DNA from: Sphingomonas mali NBRC 15500
GTDB taxonomy: Bacteria > Pseudomonadota > Alphaproteobacteria > Sphingomonadales > Sphingomonadaceae
Length of the DNA stretch: 64,000 nt
Assembly: GCF_001598415.1 (NCBI RefSeq)
Contig: NZ_BCYX01000003.1
Coordinates: forward strand, 1-64,000
Direction of reading: 5' to 3'
Shown here: positions 44,324 through 53,012 of the stretch, piece by piece
How positions within the stretch are numbered: the stretch's first letter is position 1
Layout: each line of letters starts with the position of its first letter
The notes under the pieces: generated by a model
Databases searched by the model: none
The model's input: the letters and a program-made list of their open reading frames with translations, nothing else
Told to the model about the DNA's origin: nothing
Made by a program: the position numbers and the translations under genes

Positions 44324-44934
44324 GCCGCCGCACTCGGGCGTGCGGACACGCGGTCGTACCAGGCTCTCAGCGCCGTCGCGTCCTCGGGCATGTCCACGCC
44401 GATGAACTTGCCGAAATCGATCGTCGTCTGCAGCACGATATCGGCCATCGAATATCCTCTTCCGTCGAGAAACTGACGCTCGGTCAGCGCCGTGTCGAAC
44501 TCGCGCATCACCGTGTCGATCCGCGGACGGTTGCTCTCGCCGAATTCGGTATATTGCTTGGGCACGACGCGCGCGGTGAAGGGATGCGTGTGCACCCACA
44601 CCATCGCGATCGGGTTCATCAGGCGAAGTTCGACGCGGCGGGTCCACATGTCGACCTCAGCCTGCCCCTGGGCGCCCACGCCGAACAAGGGCGGTTCGGG
44701 ATTGAGCGCCTCGAAATAGCGGCAGATCGACACGCTCTCGGTGATGACGGTGCCGTCATCCAGCCTCAGGCACGGCACCTGCCCGAGCGGATTGACCGCG
44801 CGATACGCCTCGCCCTTGTGCTCGCCTTTCGGGATCGACACCTTTTCGCTCGGAACGGTCAGCCCTTTTTCGGCGAGATAGATTCGCACGCGCCGCGGGT
44901 TGGGCGCGGGATTGACCGCATCGTAGAACAGCAT
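44320..44934 (-). CDS. glutathione S-transferase family protein
   Basis: A 204-aa GST: N-terminal thioredoxin-like domain (MLFYDAVNPAPNPRRVRIYL; the usual catalytic Ser/Tyr/Cys position reads N/P here), cis-Pro region LGQVPCLRLDDG, TESVSICRYFE glutathione contact, and a helical C-terminal domain with GYSMADIVL (N-capping box). It may conjugate or reduce electrophilic substrates. GGGGGAG precedes the ATG at 44934. It is coupled to the SDR gene and divergent from the acyl-CoA ligase (91 nt). Confidence 0.9.
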   Translation of the reverse strand: MLFYDAVNPAPNPRRVRIYLAEKGLTVPSEKVSIPKGEHKGEAYRAVNPLGQVPCLRLDDGTVITESVSICRYFEALNPEPPLFGVGAQGQAEVDMWTRRVELRLMNPIAMVWVHTHPFTARVVPKQYTEFGESNRPRIDTVMREFDTALTERQFLDGRGYSMADIVLQTTIDFGKFIGVDMPEDATALRAWYDRVSARPSAAA

Positions 44935-45025
44935 CGACTCCCCCTTGATTCCATTTTTCGAATATCGCGTATGGCATTTCGTGGCGGCTTCGCCTAGCGA
45001 CTCACGGCAAGTTTGAGGAGAGATC

Positions 45026-46558
45026 ATGAGCGCTGACGCCTTGCTCACCAGTGACTTCGCTGCCCTGCCCGACATTATTCGCGACCATGCCGAGGAACGC
45101 GGCGGCAAGACCGCCGTAGCCGACGGCGAGGGCAGCTACAGCTATACCGAACTCGACGCGATGATGGACCGCGTCGCGGCCGCGCTGCAGCGTGACGGCG
45201 TCGACCAGGGTCAGTCGGTGGCGATCATCTCCGCCTCGTCGATCGCTTATGCGGCAGTGTTCCTGGGAACGTTGCGTGCCGGCTGTGTCGCGGCGCCACT
45301 GGCGCCCTCCTCGACGCCGGAGGCGCTTGCCGCGATGATCGCCGATTGCGGCGCGCCGATCGTCTTCCTCGATGGCGACAACCAGGCGGCGATCGCGCAG
45401 CAGCCAATCGCCGCGAAACAGATTCGTCTCGACACCACCGAGTTCGAGGCGTGGCTGGCACCACCGGGCAGCAAGCCCCGCCCAGTGACGATCGACCCCG
45501 TCGATGGCTTCAACATCATCTATTCGTCGGGCACCACCGGCACGCCCAAGGGGATCGTCCAGTCGCACCGCATGCGCTGGTCGCATATCGGCCGCAACTC
45601 CGCGGGCGGCTACGGCGAGGCGGTGACAATGAATTCCACCCCGCTCTATTCCAATACGACGTTGGTCAGTTTCCTTCCCACGTTGGGTTGGGGAGGCACC
45701 GTCGTGCTGATGAAGAAGTTCGACGCGCGCCGCTTTCTCGAGCTTGCCGAAAAGTTTCGCGTGACACACGCGATGCTGGTGCCGGTCCAATATCAGCGGA
45801 TCATGGCCGTTCCCGACTTCGACACGTTCGATCTGTCGGCATTCCGGCTGAAGACGTCGACCAGCGCCCCCTTCTCCGCCACGCTCAAAGCCGACATTCT
45901 CAAGCGCTGGCCCGGCCGCCTGATCGAATTCTACGGAATGACCGAGGGTGGCGCCTCGACGGGACTCGATTGCACCGAATATCCCGACAAGCTGCACACC
46001 GTCGGGCAGCCGCTGCCAGGCCATGATATGCGGCTGATCGACGATGACGGGAACGAGGTCGCGCAAGGCGAAACCGGGGAAGTCGTCGGCCGCTCACCGG
46101 CGATGATGACCGGCTATCACGGCCGCAAGCAGGCGACCGCCGACGCCGAATGGTACGACAAGGAGGGCAATCGCTTCATCCGCCACGGCGATATCGGCCG
46201 GTTCGACGAAGACGGTTTCCTGATCCTGATGGACCGCAAGAAGGACCTGATCATCTCGGGCGGGTTCAATATCTACCCGGTCGATATCGAAGCGGTGCTC
46301 AAACAGCACCCTGCGGTCGTAGAATGCACCGTGATCGGCGTACCGTCGGAAAAGTGGGGCGAGACGCCGGTCGGATTCTACGTCCCCAATAGCGGCGTCG
46401 ATGCCTCGGCCGACGAGATCATGGCGTGGACCAATAACCAGCTCGGCAAGACGCAGCGCCTGTCGGCACTCCATCCGATCGACGAATTGCCACGGAGCGC
46501 GATCGGAAAGGTGCTCAAGCGCGAATTGCGCGATCGCCTGACAGCGCAGCCGGCATAA
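45026..46558 (+). CDS. AMP-forming acyl-CoA synthetase
   Basis: A 510-aa ANL-superfamily ligase. Seen: IIYSSGTTGTPKGIVQSH P-loop (about 167-184), EFYGMTEGGASTG, the RHGDIGRFDEDGFLILMDRKKD hinge region and the C-terminal lysine in PRSAIGKVLKREL. It differs from the 584-aa ligase at 15517 in length and sequence. GGAGAG precedes the ATG. A thioesterase gene starts 21 nt past its stop and a GST/SDR pair diverges upstream, so it probably activates an unusual carboxylic acid. Confidence 0.9.
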   Translation: MSADALLTSDFAALPDIIRDHAEERGGKTAVADGEGSYSYTELDAMMDRVAAALQRDGVDQGQSVAIISASSIAYAAVFLGTLRAGCVAAPLAPSSTPEALAAMIADCGAPIVFLDGDNQAAIAQQPIAAKQIRLDTTEFEAWLAPPGSKPRPVTIDPVDGFNIIYSSGTTGTPKGIVQSHRMRWSHIGRNSAGGYGEAVTMNSTPLYSNTTLVSFLPTLGWGGTVVLMKKFDARRFLELAEKFRVTHAMLVPVQYQRIMAVPDFDTFDLSAFRLKTSTSAPFSATLKADILKRWPGRLIEFYGMTEGGASTGLDCTEYPDKLHTVGQPLPGHDMRLIDDDGNEVAQGETGEVVGRSPAMMTGYHGRKQATADAEWYDKEGNRFIRHGDIGRFDEDGFLILMDRKKDLIISGGFNIYPVDIEAVLKQHPAVVECTVIGVPSEKWGETPVGFYVPNSGVDASADEIMAWTNNQLGKTQRLSALHPIDELPRSAIGKVLKRELRDRLTAQPA

Positions 46559-46579
46559 TCACAAGAACAAGGGGAATTC

Positions 46580-47356
46580 ATGCCGGGTTTGAAGCAGATC
46601 ATCGATGCCCTCGAACCGATCGAGGGCGGCTGGCGGGGCAGCATCCCCGACACCTGGCTGCAGGGACGGACGAGCTATGGCGGCCTGTCGGCAGCGCTCG
46701 CGCTTCATGCGGCGCAACAGTCGGACACCGACCTGCCGCCGCTGCGATCCGCGCTGGTCGCGTTCATCGGCCCGTTGTCCGGCGAGATCGTGATCCGCGC
46801 GAGCCGCCTGCGCCGTGGCCGTAACGCCGCCTTCATCCAAGCCGATGTCGAGAGCGAGGCCGGGCTCGGGCTGCGCGCGACATTCGTGTTCATGAGCGCG
46901 GTCGAGTCCAAGCTGGATCATCAGGTCGGCACCGCACCGGCCTTTCCACGCCCGCAAGCCGGCGACACGACCTTCAAAGGCAATTCAGCGGTATCCTTCG
47001 CGCAGAATTTCGAACTGCTCGACCGGCGCGATGCGACGGTGGGGCCGGCCGAATGGTTGCGCTGGGTACGATTGAACGAGCGCGACGGAATCGATCCGAT
47101 GGTGGAGCTGATCGCGGTGGCCGATTGCCTGCCGCCCGCCGCGCTCAAGCTGATCGGCGGACCGGCGCCGTGCAGCTCGATGACCTGGCAACTCAACCTG
47201 CTCGGCGCGCAGCCGCGAACGACCGACGGATGGTGGCTGCTCAGGACCAACGCCGATTATGCCAAGGCCGGAAGCTCGAGCCAGGAAATGATGATCTGGA
47301 ATGCCGATGGCAAGCCCATCGCCGAGCAGATGCAGAGCGTCGCTATCTTCGCCTGA
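46580..47356 (+). CDS. acyl-CoA thioesterase-like protein (double hotdog)
   Basis: A 258-aa double-hotdog protein of the thioesterase-like superfamily, related to TesB but shorter than the 302-aa copy at 24826. Seen: DTWLQGRTSYGGLSAALALHA in the first hotdog, ASRLRRGRNAAFIQADV, and SMTWQLNLLG with WWLLRTNADYAKAGSSSQ in the second. AAGGGG precedes the start. It is co-transcribed with the acyl-CoA ligase, so it may hydrolyse the same or a dead-end CoA ester. Confidence 0.85.
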   Translation: MPGLKQIIDALEPIEGGWRGSIPDTWLQGRTSYGGLSAALALHAAQQSDTDLPPLRSALVAFIGPLSGEIVIRASRLRRGRNAAFIQADVESEAGLGLRATFVFMSAVESKLDHQVGTAPAFPRPQAGDTTFKGNSAVSFAQNFELLDRRDATVGPAEWLRWVRLNERDGIDPMVELIAVADCLPPAALKLIGGPAPCSSMTWQLNLLGAQPRTTDGWWLLRTNADYAKAGSSSQEMMIWNADGKPIAEQMQSVAIFA

Positions 47357-47378
47357 CGCGAAGGCTTTCCCTTGTAGT

Positions 47379-47398
47379 GCGACAATTTGCGACAATTT
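47379..47398. promoter_or_regulatory. tandem direct repeat GCGACAATTT x2
   Basis: Seen: GCGACAATTT repeated exactly, head to tail, at 47379-47388 and 47389-47398. A 10-bp period is typical of sites for OmpR-type response regulators, which bind as head-to-tail dimers. Such a regulator is encoded at 48134-48871, and the EF-hand gene starts 90 nt downstream. Confidence 0.5.
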
Positions 47399-47488
47399 CG
47401 TCGTGGACTGACATGCCCGGGCGACACAGAGGAACCACAAGTCCTTGGATGGCGGGGAATGACCCTTCGCCCGATCGAGGACAACGGG

Positions 47489-48043
47489 ATGAATCGAGTG
47501 TTTCTTGCCGCGGCGCTCGCGAGCGCAAGCTTCATGGCGGTAGCCTTGGTCGGGCCGACCGCGGCGCAGACCGCCCCGGCCGCCCGAGGCGATGCCAATG
47601 GCGACGGCGTGCTTTCGCGCGACGAGGCAATGGCTCAGGCCGATGCGCGGTTCGATCGCCTGGATGCCAACAAGGACGGCAAGCTGACGCCCGACGAGAT
47701 GCAGCCGCGCCGGCCGATGAGCGGAACCGCGCCGGCGGCGTCTGCCCCACCGCCGGCTGACGGCGCATCCCCACCGCCGCCCCCGCCCGGACCGGGCGGT
47801 CGCGGCTTTGGCGGGCGAATGTTCGCCCGGCTGGATACCAACGGCGACGGGGTGATCGACCGCGAGGAGTATCGCGCACAGGCCGCGCAGCGTTTCGACC
47901 GCATGGACACCAACAAGGACGGCAAGGTCGACGCGGCCGAGCGCCAGGCGGCGCGCGACGCAATGGAACAGATGCGCGGTCGACGCGGCAACGGCGGAGA
48001 CATGCCGCCGCCGCCCGCGCCAGCGGACAAGCCCGGGCAGTAA
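47489..48043 (+). CDS. exported protein with four EF-hand calcium loops
   Basis: A 184-aa periplasmic protein: signal peptide 1-26 (AVALVGPTAAQT), then two pairs of EF-hand loops, DANGDGVLSRDE, DANKDGKLTPDE, DTNGDGVIDREE and DTNKDGKVDAAE, split by a Pro/Ala/Gly-rich linker (about 80-110). Each loop has the Asp at 1, 3 and 5 and the Glu at 12 needed to bind calcium. The ATG at 47489 follows GAGGACAACGGG. A terminator separates it from the two-component genes, but a direct repeat upstream suggests control by that response regulator. Role: calcium buffering or sensing, inferred. Confidence 0.88.
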   Translation: MNRVFLAAALASASFMAVALVGPTAAQTAPAARGDANGDGVLSRDEAMAQADARFDRLDANKDGKLTPDEMQPRRPMSGTAPAASAPPPADGASPPPPPPGPGGRGFGGRMFARLDTNGDGVIDREEYRAQAAQRFDRMDTNKDGKVDAAERQAARDAMEQMRGRRGNGGDMPPPPAPADKPGQ

Positions 48044-48061
48044 TCCCCATATGCCCTGGCT

Positions 48062-48102
48062 GCCGGGCGGGTGCCCCTCCTCACCCGCCCGGCCCTCCTT
48101 TT
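48062..48102 (+). terminator. Rho-independent terminator after the EF-hand gene
   Basis: Seen: a perfect 12-bp stem (48062-48073 with 48082-48093, 8-nt loop) followed by CCTCCTTTT. It lies between the EF-hand gene and the response-regulator gene. Confidence 0.88.
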
Positions 48103-48133
48103 AGAATTCGAGGGGTTTTCAGGGGGCCGATAG

Positions 48134-48871
48134 ATGCTAAGCGACGTGCCGATGGGCGGCACTCCCCATATTCTGCTGGTTGATGACGAGCGCTCGATCC
48201 GCGAGCCGCTGGCGCAATATCTGACCAAGCAGGGCTTTCGCGTCACCCAGGCGGGCGATGCCGAAAGCGCGCGTACCCGGATGGCGGCCTATGCCATCGA
48301 TCTGATCATTCTCGATATCATGATGCCAGGCGAGGACGGGCTGAGCCTGTGCCGCCATATCCGCGCGACCGGCGATATCCCGGTCATCCTGCTGACCGCC
48401 AAGAGCGAGGAGACCGACCGCATCGTCGGGCTCGAAATGGGTGCCGACGATTATGTCGTCAAACCCTTCTCCCCCCGCGAACTGGCAACCCGCACCCGCG
48501 TCATCCTCCGCCGCGCCGCCGGCAGCGGCGCGCGTCAGCACGCACCTGAAAGCGGATCCTATGCCTTCGCCGGCTGGGTGTTGAAGTCCGGCGAACGCGC
48601 GTTGGTCGACCGCGAAGGCGTGTCGGTACCCTTGTCGACCGGCGAATATAATCTGCTGCTGGCGCTGGTATTGCGCCCGCGCCAGGTGCTCACGCGCGAC
48701 CAGTTGCTCGACCTGACCCAGGGCCGCGAGGCGATGGCGTTCGATCGCGCGATCGATAACCAGGTCAGCCGACTGCGACGCAAGATCGAGCCCGATCCCA
48801 AGAACCCCACCGTCATCAAGACGGTTTGGGGCGGTGGCTACACGCTCGCTGCCGAAGTCACGCGCCTGTGA
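48134..48871 (+). CDS. response regulator, OmpR family
   Basis: A 245-aa DNA-binding response regulator. Receiver domain (about 10-125): acidic pair VDDER, phospho-acceptor Asp61 in LILDIMMPG, and LLTAKS with the conserved Lys. The C-terminal OmpR/PhoB winged helix (about 145-240) contains LSTGEYNLLLALVLRPRQVLTRDQLL and RAIDNQVSRLRRKIE. The histidine kinase starts within its stop (GTGA at 48868), so the two are translationally coupled. A tandem 10-bp repeat before the EF-hand gene may be its target. Confidence 0.95.
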   Translation: MLSDVPMGGTPHILLVDDERSIREPLAQYLTKQGFRVTQAGDAESARTRMAAYAIDLIILDIMMPGEDGLSLCRHIRATGDIPVILLTAKSEETDRIVGLEMGADDYVVKPFSPRELATRTRVILRRAAGSGARQHAPESGSYAFAGWVLKSGERALVDREGVSVPLSTGEYNLLLALVLRPRQVLTRDQLLDLTQGREAMAFDRAIDNQVSRLRRKIEPDPKNPTVIKTVWGGGYTLAAEVTRL

Positions 48872-50247
48872 GATTATGGCCGCGCAACCTGCCCGGCCAG
48901 ATGGCGGTACTGGTCGCCATTGCCTTGTTCGTGGCCCAGGCGGTCAACTTCGGGCTGAGCCTGCGGGATCGGCAGGCGTTCCGGCTCGAACAGACGGTTG
49001 GGCCGGTCGCGGCACGGATCGTCGACGCATCGCAGGGTCCCCGCAACCGGCATGACCGGCCGCTCGACATCGCGCCCGCTCCCCCGGTCGGCGACGAGAC
49101 GCCCTGGGACCGGTTCCGCTCGCGCCCCTGGCCGTCCAATCCGATCGAGGGAGGGCTGCGGCGACGACCAGATATCGAGGAAGCGCTACGCACGCGACTC
49201 AACGAGGCCGGCGTCCCCGTCGGCCAGGTTGTGACGGGAATCCGCCCGCTGCGCTCCGACGACCCGCGTTTCGGCAAGATGTCGCGCGTCCGGGCGCAGC
49301 GCTATCGCTTCGTCCAGCACGAGTTGTTGATCGCCGTCGAGCAACCCAAGGTCGGCTGGTGGGCGGCCTCGATTCCCTGGCAGGATTCGGAATGGCCGTT
49401 CCTGTCGCGGCTGATCGGCCAGACATTGGTGCTCTACGCGATCGTCTTGCTGCCGGTGCTGCTGGCGACGCGACGCATCGCCCAGCCGCTGAGGTCGCTG
49501 GCCAACGCGGCGCAGCGTTTCCATCCCGGTGAAGCGGACGGTCCGATCACCGAAAGCGGCCCACACGACGTCCGCACGCTGATCACCGCGTTCAACGACC
49601 TCCGCACGCGGGTGAGTGCGATGCTCGAGGAAAAGGACCGCATGCTGGGCGCGATTGGGCACGATTTGCGCACGCCGCTGGCGGCGCTTCGCGTCCGCAT
49701 CGAATCGGTCGAGGATGACGACGACCGCGCACGCATGGCGGACACGATCGACGAGATGAACCGCACGCTCGACGACATATTGTCGTTGGCGCGGCTCGGG
49801 CGGCCGAGCGAACAGGCGACCGAAGTCGACCTCGCCGCTTTGGTCGATGCGGTGGTCGAGGATTTCCGCGACCTCGGCATGCCGGTCGAGTTCGCCGAGG
49901 TCGAACGGCTGACGATGCATTTGCGGCCGTCGCTGATGCGCCGCGCGATCCGCAATTTGATCGAGAATGCGGTCAAATATGGCGGCGGCGCGGAAGTGTT
50001 CCTTCGGTCCGACGTCAAGGCAGTCGAGATCATAGTGTGCGACGAGGGCCCGGGCATCCCGTCCGACCGCATCGCCGAGGTGTTCGAGGCGTTCACGCGG
50101 ATCGAGGGATCGCGCAACAAGGAAACCGGTGGAATCGGCCTCGGCCTGGCGCTGGCGCGGGCAATCGTACGCGAAGCGCGCGGCGATATCCGGCTGGAGA
50201 ACCGCCCGGAAGGCGGGCTGGCCGCAACGATCACGCTGCCACGTTAG
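48868..50247 (+). CDS. sensor histidine kinase
   Basis: A 459-aa membrane kinase: TM1 about 11-31, a periplasmic domain of roughly 150 residues without a recognised fold, TM2 about 183-200, a HAMP domain, then dimerisation helix GAIGHDLRTPL with phospho-His265, and an ATPase domain with NLIENAVKYGG (N box), DEGPGIP (G1) and GGIGLGLALARAI (G2). The GTG at 48868 overlapping the response-regulator stop is the likely start. The signal is unknown; its periplasmic partner could be the adjacent EF-hand protein or a cation. Its end overlaps the convergent MFS gene by 17 nt. Confidence 0.93.
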   Translation: MRLWPRNLPGQMAVLVAIALFVAQAVNFGLSLRDRQAFRLEQTVGPVAARIVDASQGPRNRHDRPLDIAPAPPVGDETPWDRFRSRPWPSNPIEGGLRRRPDIEEALRTRLNEAGVPVGQVVTGIRPLRSDDPRFGKMSRVRAQRYRFVQHELLIAVEQPKVGWWAASIPWQDSEWPFLSRLIGQTLVLYAIVLLPVLLATRRIAQPLRSLANAAQRFHPGEADGPITESGPHDVRTLITAFNDLRTRVSAMLEEKDRMLGAIGHDLRTPLAALRVRIESVEDDDDRARMADTIDEMNRTLDDILSLARLGRPSEQATEVDLAALVDAVVEDFRDLGMPVEFAEVERLTMHLRPSLMRRAIRNLIENAVKYGGGAEVFLRSDVKAVEIIVCDEGPGIPSDRIAEVFEAFTRIEGSRNKETGGIGLGLALARAIVREARGDIRLENRPEGGLAATITLPR

Positions 50248-51727
50248 GCTCCGCGCTCGTCCTCACCCGCAGCATCGCCAACGCCGCCAGCACCAGCACC
50301 ACCGCGCCGCACGCCATCGTCCAGACCGGCTCGGTCGGAAAGAAGGTGCGGATAATCGCCCCCATCACGGTCGCGACCAGCAGCTGCGGCACCACGATAA
50401 AGAAGTTGAAGATGCCCATATAGATACCGAGCTTGTGCTGCGGCAGCACGCCGGCCAAAATGACGTAGGGCATCGTCAGGATCGACGCCCAGGTGAAGCC
50501 GATCCCGACCATCGGCAACAGCAACATCCACTGGTCGCGAATGACCAATAGCGACGCGAAGCTGACGGCGCCAATCAACAGGCACAGCATATGGGTCTTT
50601 TGCGCCCCGATCCGCTTCGCCATCACCGGCAACACGAACGCGGCCAGTGCGGCGACGCCGTTATAGACCGAGAACAGCACCCCGACCCAGTCGGCGCCGT
50701 CATTATAGGCCTTGCCCGTGGTGTCGGTCGACTGGAACACGTACTGCGCCACCACCGGAGTGGTGTAGATCCACATGATGAACAGCGCGACCCAGGAGAA
50801 GAACTGGACCAGCGCCAGCCGCTTCATCTGATCGGGCATGCGCGCCATATCACTCATGATCTGGACCAGCGCGTTTCTGCCCCCGTTACGGGCCATCGCC
50901 GCGGCGACGAGCGCCAGTACGCCGAACGCGGCCAACGCCCCGCCCAGCACGTAAAGGTCGCGCTCGAGCGCGAACCACCGCACGATGCCGATCACCACCA
51001 AACCGCCAAGCAGCCACCAAAGGCCGCCATGGAGCGCGGCGGGATGGCCGTCATGGCCAAAGACGTCGGTGTCGCCAAAACCGCGCATCTGGTCGGGCGA
51101 ATATTCGCGTACCGTCAGCACTGTCCACATTACGGCGGCGAAGATCGCGATCGCACCGAGATAGAAAGCGTAATGTACCGAATCGGGGACGCCACCCGAT
51201 GGTGCGACATTGCTCACCCCCAACTTGGCCATGGCGAACGGCGCCAGGCTGCCGAGCACTGCGCCCGCCCCGATGAAGGCGGTCTGGAAGGCATAACCTG
51301 TCGTGCGTTGCGACGGCGCGACCATGTCGCCGACAAAGGCGCGAAACGGCTCCATCGAGACGTTGATCGATGCGTCCAGCATCCACAGCAACAGCGCGGC
51401 CGCCAGCAGCGCCGAGGCGTTGGGCATACCGATCAGCGCCAGCGCCGCCAGCGTCGCACCGGCCAGGAAATAGGGTCGGCGGCGCCCAAACCGTCCCCAG
51501 GTGCGGTCGCTGAAATGGCCAATGATCGGTTGGACGAGTAATCCGGTGACCGGCCCGGCAATCCATAGCAGCGCCAGACTGCCGACATCGCTGCCCAGCG
51601 ACTGGAAGATCCGGCTGATGTTCGCGTTCTGCAGCCCGAACGCGATCTGGATGCCGAAAAAGCCGAACGAAATATTCCACAGCCCGCGCCAGGTCTGGCG
51701 CGGTTTCTCCACCGGAAGTCCGCTCAT
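50231..51727 (-). CDS. MFS sugar transporter (SLC45/GPH-like, MalY-type)
   Basis: A 498-aa permease of the sugar-transporting MFS branch related to SLC45 and to the maltose permease of Caulobacter/Xanthomonas-type loci. Seen: the N-terminal LWNISFGFFGIQIAFGLQNANISRIFQSLG and the motif A-like GHFSDRTWGRFGRRRPYFLAGA. It probably imports maltose or maltodextrin from the periplasm. Its ATG overlaps the LacI stop (ATGA), giving a leftward lacI-permease operon divergent from the amylase gene. Its 3' end overlaps the histidine kinase gene. Confidence 0.88.
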   Translation of the reverse strand: MSGLPVEKPRQTWRGLWNISFGFFGIQIAFGLQNANISRIFQSLGSDVGSLALLWIAGPVTGLLVQPIIGHFSDRTWGRFGRRRPYFLAGATLAALALIGMPNASALLAAALLLWMLDASINVSMEPFRAFVGDMVAPSQRTTGYAFQTAFIGAGAVLGSLAPFAMAKLGVSNVAPSGGVPDSVHYAFYLGAIAIFAAVMWTVLTVREYSPDQMRGFGDTDVFGHDGHPAALHGGLWWLLGGLVVIGIVRWFALERDLYVLGGALAAFGVLALVAAAMARNGGRNALVQIMSDMARMPDQMKRLALVQFFSWVALFIMWIYTTPVVAQYVFQSTDTTGKAYNDGADWVGVLFSVYNGVAALAAFVLPVMAKRIGAQKTHMLCLLIGAVSFASLLVIRDQWMLLLPMVGIGFTWASILTMPYVILAGVLPQHKLGIYMGIFNFFIVVPQLLVATVMGAIIRTFFPTEPVWTMACGAVVLVLAALAMLRVRTSAEPNVAA

Positions 51728-52755
51728 GCCCTGGACGCCGTCGAGCGCCGAACGACCAATCGCGGCGGCAGCATCGCCGCCTCGACCGGCTGCGCGCGGA
51801 TCTGACGCAACAGCGTATCGACCAACGCGGCCCCGGCCTTGGCATAATCCTGCGCGATCGTGGTCAGCGGCGGATGCGACAGGCTGGCCGCCGGAATATC
51901 GTCGAACCCGACGATCGACACATCGCCGGGCACGTCGAGCCCTGCTTCCTCGAACGCGCGCATCGCGCCGATCGCGATCAGGTCGCTGCCCGCGAAGACC
52001 GCATCGAAGCGCACACCGCGCCGCAGCAATTCGATCGCAGCCTCGTACCCCGACGCTTCCGTGGTGATCGCATCGACCTGCAGCGATGGATCAGGGTCGA
52101 TCCCTGCTTCGAGCATCGCCGAACAAATGCCGCGATAGCGATCGGCGAGTTCGGGCGAATGGCTCGACACCTGCCCCAGGAACGCGATCCGACGGCAGCC
52201 CAGCCCGATTAAGTGCGCACCAGCGTCGCGCCCGCCGCGCACATTGTCGCAACCGATCGTCGTTCCCGGCTGGCCTGTCTGGACTGATCCCCAGCGCACG
52301 AAATGCGTGCCCTGCGCCTCGAGTTGTTCGAGCCGCGCGCGATACGTCTCGTAATCCCCATAACCGAGCAGGATAATGCCATCGGCCTTGTGGCTGTCCT
52401 CATAATCGACATGCCAGTTCGACGAGAGCTGCTGGAACGAGGTGAGCAGATCATAACCGCGCAGCGCGCAGGTTCGCGCGATCGATCCGAGCATGGAGAG
52501 GAAGAACGGGTTGATCAGCGAATCGTCAGGCGTCGGGTCCTCGAAGAACAATAGCGCCAACGTATTGGTGTGGCGGCTGCGGAGGGACGAGGCGTTCTTG
52601 TCGACCTTGTAGTTGAGTTGCGCCGCGATCGCTTCGATCCGCTTGCGCGTCGCCTCGCTGACGGTCGGGTCGCCACGCAGCGCGCGCGACACGGTCGGTT
52701 GGGATACGCCGGCGCGTTGGGCGATATCGAACGACGTCGGTTTGTCGGTTAGCAT
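51724..52755 (-). CDS. LacI-family transcriptional regulator of the glucan locus
   Basis: A 343-aa LacI/GalR regulator: N-terminal helix-turn-helix SFDIAQRAGVSQPTVSRAL (8-26) with the hinge helix near KNASSLRS (about 53-60), then a periplasmic-binding-protein-like effector domain (FEDPTPDDSLINPFF, GCRRIAFLGQ, DVSIVGFDDIPAA). The effector is probably maltose or a derivative, inferred from the neighbours. The ATG at 52755 is set by the helix-turn-helix; the ribosome site is weak. The likely operators are CACATACGTATTCA sites before the amylase, the TonB receptor and the distant aldolase gene. Confidence 0.92.
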   Translation of the reverse strand: MLTDKPTSFDIAQRAGVSQPTVSRALRGDPTVSEATRKRIEAIAAQLNYKVDKNASSLRSRHTNTLALLFFEDPTPDDSLINPFFLSMLGSIARTCALRGYDLLTSFQQLSSNWHVDYEDSHKADGIILLGYGDYETYRARLEQLEAQGTHFVRWGSVQTGQPGTTIGCDNVRGGRDAGAHLIGLGCRRIAFLGQVSSHSPELADRYRGICSAMLEAGIDPDPSLQVDAITTEASGYEAAIELLRRGVRFDAVFAGSDLIAIGAMRAFEEAGLDVPGDVSIVGFDDIPAASLSHPPLTTIAQDYAKAGAALVDTLLRQIRAQPVEAAMLPPRLVVRRSTASRA

Positions 52756-52945
52756 TGCCCGACGGCTTCTCCCGCTGCCGGCCGTCGTTTGCGGCCGATT
52801 GGGCGCGAGTGTAGCGGGCAGCGCGGCGGCGCGATAGGGCCCGCGCGCGTAAAGAGTGTCCGGCAAATCATCCCTCCCCAGCCGCCCTTTTGTCGCGGGG
52901 CGATCGATGGAGACTAGGCGCGCGGCTCACCCGCCGGAACGCGAT

Positions 52946-52959
52946 CACATACGTATTCA
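52946..52959. promoter_or_regulatory. ATACGTAT operator site upstream of the first amylase
   Basis: Seen: CACATACGTATTCA, with an 8-bp palindromic core ATACGTAT, 53 nt before the amylase ATG. Exact reverse complement of 54437-54450 and 13/14 identical with the aldolase site. Likely LacI-family binding site. Confidence 0.65.
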
Positions 52960-53012
52960 ACGGGTACGGCCCGGCGAGCGTGGCACAATGTCCACACAAA
53001 AAGGAGGACAGG

